The notes beneath the pieces were generated by a model, which was not told the origin of the DNA, made no database searches, and saw nothing but the letters and a program-made list of their open reading frames with translations. 64,000 bases of DNA from Manihot esculenta. Taxonomy: Eukaryota; Streptophyta; Magnoliopsida; Malpighiales; Euphorbiaceae. Positions within the stretch are counted from its first letter, which is position 1. Each line of letters begins with the position of its first letter. A program made the translations under genes and the position numbers. Where the stretch lies: positions 40,691,956-40,755,955 of the forward strand of contig NC_035161.2 of the NCBI RefSeq assembly GCF_001659605.2. Reading direction: 5' to 3'. Positions 10,914-23,370 of the stretch are shown here, piece by piece.

Positions 10914-13900
10914 CTAGGATATCTCTTCATTTGACTGGGAAGGTGGACCAGGGACAGAATCCACAAAAAAATCTTCCACTGTTACAACAATAATGTTACA
11001 CTTACAATCAGAAACAATTTTTTTTTTTCTCAAATAGAGAGAATCAGAAACATTTGGCTTGGTATCTTTTCCAGAAATCTATGTTCTTTCTTTGAATGGC
11101 TTCAGTAGGTATAATGTATCAATAGAAGAATAAGACAAATGTTTATTGAACACTCATCAGTCATTCATCAGCCAATGGAACAGAAAGACGATGTATGAAT
11201 CGAAAGATACAATAGATGCAATTCCCATTACCTATGTCGTCGTGCTCTGGAGAATCAAGCAAAATTTCTGAATCAGAGTGCAGAAATGGAGAACCAGGAT
11301 AGTTTCCTAGGGCTCCCAAATCTGCAAAAAATAAGCAAACAATTCCAAGGCGACGCATTAATAAAACCCTAGAAAATAGAAAATTATAAGAACATGAGAA
11401 TATTCTATAATTGGTCAGATATTTTTCCAAGAAATGGCAGCAGCATAGCCCTTCCATAAGAACTAACCAAAACTTCTGCAGTCATTTACAATAAATTAGT
11501 GGTTGAATTTTTATCGTCTCCACTCCCCTAGACAATCTGGTAATTTGCTTTGAAATAGCAGATTCTCAAGCTAATGAAGTTCTAAGACATAGTTAGCAAA
11601 ACTGGTGCAAACCACAGCCCTAAGCTTAGAAGACTGAAAGAAAGGGCAACAGACTCCAATCTAATTGGAACTGATGATTGAGTTGAATCTAGCAGCACTT
11701 CAAAAATTAGTGTCAATAATGAACAATAAAATGTTCTTCATACAAAATGGGGTGAAGAAGCACGCAAAACTCGGATATTTCAACTCTCTCTCCAATTTCC
11801 ATGACATAAACCTCTTATGCTGGCCCTCAGATTTCCTTCCCGGAGAAGATATTACTGCTTTCTTATTACACATAACGAGATATTATAAATAAATAGTAGC
11901 ACAACTTCATTTTCTTGATGTGAAAGGAGGTCTTCTAAATAATAATACGACTTGTATATGGTATTTAACTGAATTTACAAAAAAAAAAAATCCGCAGTTT
12001 ACCTCCCAAGTTTGATAAATCAGCTGTTAAGTCAGAAAGGCTGAAATTCCACTGAATCTGATCCAAAGATCTCGAGGTGCCAGCCCCAGCATCTGGTCCA
12101 AGCTGCAATCCTACTGAGCTGGCAACATCAGATGTAAATGCTGTATCAAGTGCTGATGTGTCAACTCCGATTCCTGATATTTCTGATGCAGTGAAGGGAA
12201 AGTGACCACTGGATGCCACCGATGTAGGACTCACAGGCATATCAGACATGGATGACATGGCACTGCTTAGTGGAACTACAGGAGCCATATCAGGTGTATT
12301 GCTTTCCATCACCAAACTACATGGATAGGTGCAACAGCTATTAACTTTAGCTTCTAAAACTAATATGAGAGCAAGAAAACCAAGTACATAATTCTAAGTT
12401 CCATGATTTTGACCATGTTGACGCCAAAGTTATTCGAACACATCAAATACACTGAAAGAGAGAGTATACTATAGGAACCAGCATGCATTTGCCAAAAAAA
12501 AAAAAAAATTCTTTAATGACTCTTTATACATACTGTACTATATAATACTACATACTGTACTATATAATACTTATCCAGACATAAGCATAAACGAGGCAAA
12601 GATTAAAACACAACTCAACCGATCATCAATTTTAGCCTTGTTGGGGCCAGCTAAAAGGATCCCTTTCTCTCCAGCCTGCAAGGTTTTATGGTGTATTGCA
12701 GAGAGGTCTAATACAAGAATAACTACAGAAAAAGGAACTAAAACTGATCAAAAGCTAAGTAATTGCTAATTGAGGTTTAAGCAAAAACCAACAAGATGAT
12801 ACTATAGAAATAGCAGTTAAATTGCTTATCAGCTAAAAGCATTTGGTAATCTGAAAAGCACATTTCACACATAGGCTATATTTTATTTTATTGAAGGGTG
12901 TATGGCGGCAGCAACCCAGAAAAGTACCGTCACAAATAATCCAAGAAGAATAGCTGGGAGGGGGTGAAAAAAAAATACTCACTTGTTCCCAGAATTCATC
13001 CGAATGGGATGAAAATTCCCTGGAGCAGGGACTCCATTAACCACATGGCAGCTTGATATTCCACAACCCATGGTATCAAGATGGGGTTGACCTGGTGCTG
13101 GCATTGGATGTTGTTGCATGACAGGGTAACCCATAGGCAAATTGTTAACTGCACTGCGAAGGAGTGATGTTGAACAACAATAACAAGGTCACAAAAAAAC
13201 AATGCAATATTATCATCTCAGCCATAGAACCTTCAGGCCGGACAGATATTCTGCTAATAAGACAACCGAGCACAAATAGAAAAGTGATAGTGCTTCCAAT
13301 ATCTAGGGAAGTTTTGATCCAACATAAAGGAAAACAAAAAGAATCAAATGGAAAATGCAGGGGTAAATAAAAAAACAAAGCATAGTAATAATTTTTAACT
13401 TTAGCATGCAGATATTGATAGCAATGCATGATGCAAAGGCATGTTCAAACTCACTACATTTTCTTATTCTGACATGAGTAATGGTTTCCATAAACACTTG
13501 GAAAGTTTGAACTTACCGGGCATGGGATGAATCCCATTTTGTATGGGGGCCAAAGGAACCTTTGTAGGCACAGGAAACTTCATAAGATGATATTGATGTT
13601 CAAGCAAATGATTAAATAAGAGAATTTGCTTCTTCAATTTCAGCCTTATATAATAGGCCCTGAAGAAATCTGCATTTTCTTCTTCCAATTTCTGCCATAC
13701 TAAGAAACAAATGGAAGAATATTAAAGGAAATATCACTGTAGGATACTTTTGTTGAACAGAGAAATTAGGATCAATGTGTCACTAGAAATTGTTAGACTA
13801 TTTAACAGGGAAAATAAGACAAACAATCAATGGATCACCACAAGAATAATAATTATGTTAATGGTTAATTAATGCTGGAAAAAAAAATTCAAGATATGGG

Positions 13901-15217
13901 TTTATGGAAAATCTTACGCAAGCACAAGTTCAAACAAGTGGTTTGAGGCACCTAAAAGACAAAGCCCAAGTGAAATATTCAAGAAGCCTACCCAGTGTTG
14001 TAAATCCAGGATCAATCCTCGCACGCGTCAAGAGGGTTTTGACCACCTCATCTCTATTCATGTACAATTGCAAGCACCGCTCTATAAGATTCTGGACCTG
14101 CAACAGCCATTAATATAGTTTGTTATCAATCGTTTGTAGGATCAAGTATTAAGAGAATGTTTTGTATGGAAGGGAGGGGGGGGGGGGGGAATGACATAGA
14201 GAAACAATGAAAAAAAGCAAATGAAGAGAAAGAACACGATTGATCAATGAAGGATGAAGCTTACAAGCTCAATATCTTGGCGTGAAACCTTTCGGCTATC
14301 ATTGCTTGAAGCAGATACTGAACCAGAGTCTGCTACAGCAGCCTCTGTTGTGTGATTGTTCTGTTGGTCACTTTGGGAGTCCTGTGAAACTTGGGTTGAG
14401 GGTTGTAGTTCTTGGGTGCTCTGTAATCCAATAAAATATTCTCTTCAATTTACCAATAAGTGGCAGAACTTTCACACAGTAGTGTTTTACTTCGAAGAAG
14501 CAAATAGAAAAAATTAAAAAAAAAAGGGGAAAGTGTCGAAAGTGACAGTATAATTTGTTACATTATAGAAGCTCAAGTTCCAGAACCGGACATGAACAAA
14601 TTACGCTCCTTGCCGCATCACGTTAATTTAGGAATTTAAAGATTTTAGGCCTAAATGAAACCTCTGAAATTCTGATTGCTTATTGAACCCCTTCAATCAT
14701 AAAATTTATTGAGATCCTGTAAAAAGTGTCATGAGTTGGATAGCCATACTGGTTCGGTGGTTTCCCAGTCTTCTGATGTTGCTCAACAATAAAAATAACA
14801 GTGCTGGAGGCACCACATAATTGCTAATGTTCAATATTAGTAAGGTAGTGTATGATGTGGCAAAGAGAAATTTTATTTAATGATGGCTAGGTATAAGAGA
14901 AAAGGAAAAATGAAGGCAGCTGTTAGAAATGCAAGGTCAATGTTGAAATGAGCTTAGGGATCAATGCACAAGGAAATAAAAAGAGAAAGAAGGATGTTCC
15001 TCAAGAGCAATAAGAGGAGACAGAGGGAAAGGGAGTGTTAGAAAGGCACCTAATGAAGTTGAGATTTCAATGTTTTCCCAGCCAAGAAAAATTGCTTAGC
15101 TATCCAGAAACAAACAGAACAAAGCACTGATGAAAGAATAAATTTGTCAATAGCCTACAGTGGAGCACTATATAACAGAGGTAGGGGCACACAATAACAC
15201 ACCTGTAAGGTCTTCAT
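10914..15217 (-). CDS. conserved plant protein of unknown function (364 aa)
   Basis: Eight minus-strand exons: 15217-15203, 14420-14265, 14097-13992, 13699-13517, 13148-12983, 12316-12003, 11321-11232 and 10978-10914. Frames close exactly to 364 residues. I know this as a conserved, unnamed plant family and cannot give it a function. Residues about 54-135 form a charged, mostly helical conserved block containing LIERCLQLYMNRDEVV, KLEEENADFF and LLEHQYHLMKFPVP. The middle is rich in Pro, Met and Gly (PMGYPVMQQHPMPAPGQP). The C-terminal third is Ser-rich and acidic, with WNFSLSDLTADLSNLGDLGALG and DSEILLDSP, resembling an acidic, aromatic activation segment. No signal peptide or membrane segment is seen. 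A nuclear cofactor role is only a guess. The start codon follows two short upstream ORFs. Confidence 0.8.
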
Positions 15218-15243
15218 TCCAGCTGATAGCAGGTTGATGGCAT
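15214..15243 (-). other. upstream ORF whose stop overlaps the main start
   Basis: On the minus strand an ATG at 15243 opens nine codons and stops at a TGA that shares two bases with the main ATG (arrangement ATGA, 15217-15214). A second tiny uORF, ATG-AGC-TGA, lies just upstream at 15256-15248. If this exon is in the mature mRNA, ribosomes would have to reinitiate or leak past both. The exon begins after a likely acceptor TCTTAG near 15269. Confidence 0.55.
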
Positions 15244-15269
15244 CTCTTCAGCTCATATTGGCTCGCTGC

Positions 15270-16750
15270 ACCTAAGACCACATGGTTGATTGAAATGAAA
15301 ATAAAAGCATCCAATTCTATAACAGTCAAGAATGAGGCAGTTTTTGCTGAAAAGTGATCCAACAATAACTCGAAAGTTCAGCTATTTAGCGGAAACCAAG
15401 ATATACAGCAATAAACTTCTAAACATGCAAAAGTGAATCAAACTCAGTGAAGCATTCGCATAACATTAATTCAGCAAAGTCATATACTCTTCCAGTTCCT
15501 CGATCAAATATGCCTCATAATTCTCACTGAACCAAAAAACATCAGTAACAAGGAATAGCGATATTGTGCTCTATTGAACAAATGTCTGGTCACTCGTGCA
15601 TTTCCCACACCCATACAAACACAAAGTAATGAACGATTGATTCCGCAAGGATTAACAATTTGCATCAAGTGGAACTTCATTATTGAATTCTCAGGTCCAG
15701 AGAATTGCGTTTCAAAAACAGAAGTTAAAACCTGTCTTATGATCATTGTCCAACTTTACACCAAAATTCAACATCAATTATCTAACTGTCACGGTAATCG
15801 ATTTGGTTGCTAGGAAAACAGGGTATAACAAAATTTCTTTGCTCCTACGCGGACAAAATAATCTTGACATAGATAAAATGTGAAGTCCATGTTTTTCAAC
15901 AGCATAAAATTAATCTTGGTGGCTTTGAAACAACCACAGCCTCCTTCAATGCCACAAATTGGCAAGGACTTGCTATACAAAAATTCTCCACAGAAGCTTA
16001 ATATTTAAGAGCTACACAGAGAAATCAAACAGATCTCAGTCCACTATCCAGAGTGTGCTACTTAAAGAGTCCTATACTGGCCTCAGCATAAAAATATTCT
16101 TAAAAAATGATATAGTTGACAACACTTTAATTTATTAAATAAATAGCTTACTTTTTCCCACTAAACCAAATCCAACATGGATGCAAATAAATTTATAAGT
16201 TATGAAAACGAGTGAATTCATTTCCCTTTTATAAAATCAAAATTGATCGACTTTCGATACTCGTGTCCAAATAAACAGCAAGATCTAAAAAAAGAAAAGC
16301 GGTTTTACCTCGAACCCAATATCCGATTCTCCAAAATGCCAATTTTAATTTCGACGAATTTAGGGATCAGAACTCTTCTCTATAGCTCAGATTAACAAAT
16401 ATCAACAAAAATCAAGCTATACTCAAAAAGGATTGAATAGAAATTCACCAAATACACGAGCACTCAAAAAACTTAACAGTAACTGCCGGTTTAAAACGTC
16501 TCCATAAAACTTCTCCAGCAGAGCTAGAATGCAGCGAGGTCCTGGGAGAGCTAAAAGATATTTACATCAGAAGAAAGATGAAAGAATGGAGAATTTTGAA
16601 TGCACATGAACTGATGACCAAGAGCTGAAACTAGCTGAGCTGATAGAAATTTGTTGGGAGATAAGCGTGCGGTTGAAGGGGTTGCGGTGACATTATAGAG
16701 AGCAGAACGAGACTCTGCAAGAGGAGCACGACAGAAAAAGGAAAAATAAA
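15270..16750 (-). other. 5' leader intron and promoter of the unknown conserved gene
   Basis: No protein-coding exon is visible. The acceptor upstream of the first coding exon implies a long leader intron and a non-coding first exon, probably between about 16300 and 16740, where base composition rises and purine-rich leader-like sequence appears. The limits are inferred. Confidence 0.35.
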
Positions 16751-18214
16751 TGAAAAGAAAAATCTCAGGAAATTTGTTGATTTTTGGCCTTTTATACGTC
16801 GGATTTCTCGTGAGAGAATAAATGAAAATTTAAGAAGAAATAAATAAATTTAATTATTCCTAGTTCCGACAAGGCTCTGTTTTAACCGCAGAATTAAATA
16901 AGCCGTCCCGTATTATGATTGACAAAAAAAATAAATAAGAAAAAATAAAATGGATGGAAAAGTTATTTTTCTTTCGTTAGGCAAAATAATTTTTTAAAAT
17001 AAAATTAAATAATGAGGATATGTGTAAATAATGATTGTAGTAGAAGTGGCGAAAATAGTTGTTAATATGCACTGCAGTGAAATTTGGATAGAGTAATAGT
17101 TCTCTTATTCGAAAACGGCTTGCAAATAGAAAACGAAGAAATTCTGAGCATAACGGCCGAATGATACCGAATCCAAAAAGCTTCAGGTGTGGACCTGCAC
17201 ATTATGTTCACACTCTTCGAGGACCGGATCTGACCAGACCTTGCAGGATACATAATAATTTCTTGTTTTATAATCTCCCAAGGCATAAATTATGTATTAA
17301 GGATTTATTTGGTGGGTGATAATTTAATTAAAAATTTTAAATTTTTAAAAAATATTAAAATTATATCTATTTAATTGATATTTTTATTAATTTTATATAA
17401 AATTAAAAATATTTTTTCACATAATGGAAAAAGTAATTCACCTAATCAAATTATTTTTTTAAAAGTTTAATTTTTAAAAAGTAAATAATTTAAATCAAGC
17501 ATAAGTGATTTGTTAAATTTACTTATTGTTATGTGTTTCTAGCACTAAAACAATAAGTTTCTCCCTTCATTTTTTAGCTTGTATTTTGGCTTAATTACAA
17601 GTGTCCACAACTTCTTAAATTAAAATTAAAATTAAATATTGTAGTATTTAAAAAAATATTTTAATGAATATTTATTCAATTTATTAAAATTAAATTTTAA
17701 ACTTAGTTATGTAAAAGAGCATCCATCTATTTATACTGACATTTGTAAAGTGAAGTACACTAATAGCAGAAGAGAGAGAAAAGCAAATGAGCACATGCTG
17801 AGTCCCGTAATGGCCTTTCCAGATCAGGCCATATAGCTTTGCATTGCCCAGGCCATATAACTTTGCAATGCCTTAAAGTTTTGGAATTGAAGAGAAAAGA
17901 GTAAAGAAAATGACAAAATGGCTGCAAATTGCAAAACCAAGTTGTTGATTGTTGTTTTACTCTGGTCAGTGGTTACAGAGTTACACCAGCAAGGGCAAAG
18001 CTCCATAATTATTAATTTTCTTTTTTCATTTATACTTTTTTTATAAAATTTATTTATTTATTTTTATGATCCCACAATCGATGTGGTCCAATTTCGCCCA
18101 TCAAGCGGATCGTTATTTTGAATTAGATATTGTAGATATTATATGCCCTCCCATAGCAGGACCACTAATGCCCGCGATCCTGGTAAGGTGGACCTGCCTT
18201 TTTTAAATACCACA

Positions 18215-18570
18215 GGTCTCCGTTTAGGAAGGGCAATGGATTGAATTTTTTTATATTCAATTCAATCGAATTCTAAAAAATAAATTTAAATAATTATAAT
18301 TAAATTTAAATTTAAAACATAATATTCATATTTAAATTTTATTTGAATACGTTTATATAAATAATTAATTTGATATAAAAAATATATTTTATAATAATAT
18401 TTATACATTTTTATATTTTTTATTTAAATATTAAATTTTTTAAATAAAAATTATTAATAAAATATATTTTTATATAAATTATTAATTAAAAAATAAATAA
18501 TATTAAAATAAAATAAATTTAAATAATTTAATTTTTGTTGTACCCTATTCATTTGTATTTCTATTCTAGT
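18215..18570. repeat. decayed relative of the hAT-like element
   Basis: It begins with GGGCAATGGATTG and ends with TACCCTATTCATTTGTAT then CTATTCTAG, a mutated version of the right end TACCCTACCCGTTTACATC of the element at 7648-9109. The middle matches the relic near 39157, sharing for example GTTTATATAAATAATTAAT. Boundaries are approximate. Confidence 0.5.
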
Positions 18571-21003
18571 GAATAAAAATAAAATAGATAATATTTGAAA
18601 TAGAAAATAATAAAATAAAATTCAAATCACGCATATTAAAATGATTTAATTTGAAAAAAACAAAAGAAAATGAAATTTTGTAATGGTCCAAAATTTTACA
18701 ATGCTCGTACTTCCTTCACATAGATTTTATTTAATTTTTTTCCATTTGCCTCGTATTATCAGAACCAAACTACAGTTATATATGTTACTCTGCTTCCGTT
18801 CTAAGTAGTGAGAGCCACGCAAGCAATGACACGTGATGAATTAAGGACCATTCGCTAATTTTACTCTCTAGTTAATTCACTTAACTAAAGAAAAGATTAG
18901 CATCAGTGAAACAAAAGTACAAAACAATTACTTAGGAAGGGACCAATAAACAGGAGCCACAGAGGACGGGCTTTGTTTCCTTAGACACATATATCAATGA
19001 GACTTAATCGCACAAATCCTGTCACTTCATGTCGAAGAATCAGACCAGAAACATTCGGCTGTGAGAACTACACGTGTAATAAAGATATCGGAAAATCGTG
19101 GCTTGCTAATGGCCGTTAATCGCTTTGGCTTTCAGGTCAATGTAGAGAAAATTAAAAGGATTTTCAAAATTCCCGCGAAAAGTTGCTCCCTTTGGAGATA
19201 TTAGGAAGAAAAATAAAAATTTCTTATTTTAACTATATTAATAAATGGTTGTTTAATTTTAAAAAATTAGATTATTTAATTCCTCAATTATATTTGAAAT
19301 ATAATTCAACATCCTTCCATCTATTTTAAGTAAAATTTTTGTTTAGGAATATGTGCAAAAATACCACTGTTTTAATAAAAATTACATTTTTATATCCCTC
19401 ATCTCTCCCTTCTCAAATAATTTATCTCCAAAGATCATGACAAACTAATTTAAATTTTATTCATGAAATGACTTTGAATTTTAATGGAAGTATAACTCTT
19501 GAATTAAAAGATCCAATATTTAAAATTAAGAAATTAATTTATAAATATGGTTAAATTCTGTAGACTAAATTATAAATTTACTTGCAAATGTATTATCAAG
19601 AAAAAAAATTTATATATTTGGTTTCAAGGAATTTAGGTAGCAAATATTTTTTATTTGGGAGTTGTTTTATTTATCTTTGCCAAGTTTAAAGGGCAACCAA
19701 ATTGACATTGCTCTCGCCTGTTGCAGTGAACCATCGACTTCACAAAAAGCACCAATTATTATGGTAGTGTCCCGTGGCCTCCAGAGGCCCTTTTAGTGGC
19801 GACCTTTTCTGGGTGGCATTTACTAATAATGTTCTTCAAAAGTTTTAACTTTAAGCAGATAAAAGAAAACAAGAAGAAAAAAAATACATATTATATGAAG
19901 AAAGCAAGCATGTGTTCTCCAGAAAATGGATCCTCTTATTCTCCACAGCAATTTGGCTGCTGTCGCCTTCATTCATCAATTCTCTCTTCACAAATTTTCT
20001 GACTGGATTTTTCTGAGCCGCTAATCAGGAAACAGTGGTGTCCAAGAGATCTTGTGAGTCCCCCGCTTGGGTCGATCAGTCGATGTGATATGACTTGTTC
20101 AAACATTTTTGGCCCACTTTCATTTATGTGGGCTGGCTCGTTGTTGGTCAGATCTCCTCTCTCGCGGAGATACCGAGTCCTCTTTTTCTCACATGTGGGT
20201 GATGGGGCCACCCATTTTCTAATATTTTTTTTCTTTTTTAAAAATATTTTTATTAAATTCAGGAAAAATATTTTCTACTCCAGCATAATAGACTTACCCA
20301 ATAATTCATTATCTTTTTATTTTTATTCATTTTCTACCCACTCAACCATATTATCTACGCATAAATTTTCATTAATATTTTTTATTGATAATTTTTAGTG
20401 TTTTAAATTTAAAAAATTGAGAAACTAATTAAACCTAAATTATTGATTAATTTTCGCCTGCAATTACTCACTTATTATATATTTTTTATTTTATCACTCA
20501 ATTTTATTTTTCTTTTTTATTAAAATTATTTTTAATTTCAATTTGAGTATAATTAAAATTATTCTCACTTACTATTATAGATTTTTATGTCAATATAAAT
20601 AAAAATTATTTTTTTTCTTCATCCCCTCTATTCTAAAATAGGATTTTTTTGTTTATTATTTTTAATCTAATTATTAAATATTATTATTTTAATAACTATT
20701 TTTTATTTTTTATTTTAACATTCATATTCTTTTATAAATTAATTTTTATTTAACGTACACATTTTTATACTCATTTTAATACTCGTAATTTATTTTATAA
20801 ATAATAGAATTTTATATAATATAGATTTATATAAATTTATAATAAAATTAGAATTTAACTACATGAATAATAGTTTTAAATTTTTTAAATCCTGAATAGT
20901 AAATTTATTTTAGCTTTTAATTAAAATTAGTTTTATTGTTAAAATTTTAAATTATGATGAGTAATTTTAATAATTTAATTGTTTCATCTCCTTTAACTTA
21001 TTT

Positions 21004-21004
21004 G

Positions 21005-21031
<27 letters not shown>
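21004..21031. repeat. (TA)n microsatellite
   Basis: About fourteen perfect TA units lie inside the extreme AT block. Confidence 0.9.
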
Positions 21032-21035
<4 letters not shown>

Positions 21036-23181
21036 ATTTTACTATATAAAATAATTTAAATTAATTAGTATTACTTATTAGATTTAAATAGTAAGATTAT
21101 TTAAATTATAATAGAGCTTTTGGTATATATTATAGTTATTATTAAAATAATTTTAACTTTTATTTAATATTAATTATAATAATATTAACAATTAAATTTA
21201 TAAAAATATACATTTTTATTATTTAATATTATTATTAGCAGAATGATTGTTTTAATGGTAAATTATTAGATTACAGTAAAATTATTAGGTTTTTTATATA
21301 TAATATAATAATTTGATCTAACCAAAATTATTAGATCATATTAAAATTGTTATATTTTTAATATAATTAATAATTTATTTTTAATTATTATAATTAATTT
21401 AATTATTATCTTATAATTCTAATCTTATAAATTTAACTATATTATAATTTATTATCCTATATTTTTTTATATCAAAATGTTGATTTTTTGGCATATACTA
21501 AAATTTACAAACTTATTTATCAGTTTTAAATTAATTTTGATAATAACAATTATTTTTACTTTAAATTTTAAATATAATTGTTATAATTAAAAAATTAATA
21601 CATTGCTTAATAAATTTATATTATCAAAATTATTATTTTTATATTCTTTTTTATAATTAATTAATATTTAATTAAAATTTTAATGTAATTATTAATTATT
21701 AGAACTGATTAATATCGAATAGTTTAATATTAACAAAATTATTGTTTTATATTAATTTTTCATAATTATTTAATATTTAAATGTATTATTTCAATAATAT
21801 GTATCTCAAAATTTAAATTAATATAAATGATTTTATTAATAGTTAAAAAAATATAAGAATATACTTAAAAATCCTAATTATTCTTCCTTTTTATCACTTT
21901 TATATAGTATAAATATTTCTCAACATCCTGCCTTATTAACGAAAGGGAAGAAATAGAGCAATAAGCATATGGTTTTTGAAAAAATAGAATAAATTTTTGT
22001 ACCTTTTATTTTTTAATATTAATTTTATTTAGATATTTCTTATTTTAAATATTTATTTTATTATTACTTTTAATATTCATTAATTAAATTTCAACTTATT
22101 ATTTTAATTTATACTTTAAAATATGAATTTATTATTATAATATTTTTTAATATTTATCTAATATTTGAACATATTATCTTAATAATTCTTATTTTAAAAT
22201 TAATCTAATGGTATTTTAATTAATTTAGGTATTTTTTAAAAGATTTTCTTAGTAAGATTAATTTAAATAATAAAAATATTATTTAATATATATCTTTGTT
22301 TAAAAATTTTATTTTTATTATATTTGTATATATTCTTTAAAATTTTCTTCATTAACTATAAAATTAACTTAAATAATAAAATTATCATTTGTTTTAAAAA
22401 ATTAAATTTTAAATAATAATATTATCAACTATAAAACAATTAATGGCTATTATAAATAAATAAATAAATAACCTAAAAGCATTATTAATAATTTTAATAT
22501 TTTTTTTTCGTTTCACTTTTATATATAATATAGAATAAATATATGAATAATTATTATATTAAAAGAGATTATTTAACTAATATAATTTTCTTTTATAATG
22601 AAATAAAATATATACTTACACTATCATTAAATCGCAAATTAATTCTTTAAAATTATGTTTCAATGAAATTTAATTAATTGCATATATAATGATTAATTTA
22701 ATTTAAAAAATAAATATTACTTAATAATAAAATTTAAATTTTTAAAAAGACATTAATCTAATAAATTTAAATTTTAAAATTTAATTTTTTATTTTTAATT
22801 ATTAACCAATTAAAATAAAAGTAAATAAGGATAGTTTAAAACATCTCCTTATTTCTCTCTTTCAATTATAATATATATTTTATAATTTTATTTAATAATA
22901 GTATATTAAAATCATAATATTATATATGAAAAAAATAAATATAAAATTAACTTAATTAATTTTTAATTTATTATTTATATATAATAAATTAATTTTTGAT
23001 AATGAAATTTATAAATAATTTAATTTAATCAATTACAGAATATAGTGAAAGGGATTATTTTCATGAAATAAAGCCTTGACCCCTCAATCCGTTTCCACTT
23101 AACTGGAAAATAAGTTATATGTATGATTAAGCCGCTAGCTCCAAGGCCTAATTTTCCAGAAGGACATTAAGCCATTGTAAG

Positions 23182-23285
23182 AGCCCAACGGATTAGCCCA
23201 TTTTCTTCTGCAAAATCGCCCATTACCCAAATCTCAAACCAAATAAGACCAACTCCTAAACCCTATCTATCTGCCATATAAAATC
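23182..23285 (+). promoter_or_regulatory. helicase gene promoter: site II motifs, telo-box and TATA
   Basis: Two AGCCCA words (23182-23187 and 23195-23200; TGGGCT on the other strand) match the plant site II element. A telo-box AAACCCTA is at 23258-23265 and a TATA-like CATATAAAAT at about 23276-23285. Site II plus telo-box is the known signature of genes for translation and ribosome assembly in growing cells, which suits an RNA helicase. The motifs are seen directly; function is inferred. Confidence 0.5.
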
Positions 23286-23370
23286 CTTAAACCCTGATTC
23301 CCCCGCTCCTCTCAGCGGAAATTCTCCGGCGTTGGGACCGGAAATCCGTAAGCTTAGTCGCATTTGCACT

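Larger units (their letters stand above)
16751..23150. other. 6.4-kb AT-rich gene desert
   Basis: No gene is supported. Positions 17820-17870 contain a short direct duplication of a GGCCATATA...TTTGCA word. A more GC-rich island at about 19900-20220 looks like an LTR or gene fragment but has no recognisable family. From about 20220 to 23040 the DNA is almost entirely A and T for nearly 3 kb, with open frames only as low-complexity shadows. Such blocks can be scaffold-attachment or nucleosome-poor DNA; nothing further can be claimed. Confidence 0.6.

Noticed and set aside
19969..20398. Open frames on both strands in a GC-richer island
   Set aside because: No family resemblance. The island may be a repeat fragment, but no element ends or target duplications are visible.
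23332..23370. Thirteen extra N-terminal codons on the helicase frame
   Set aside because: The frame opens with TTG, not ATG. The first ATG is at 23371, so the shorter start was used.
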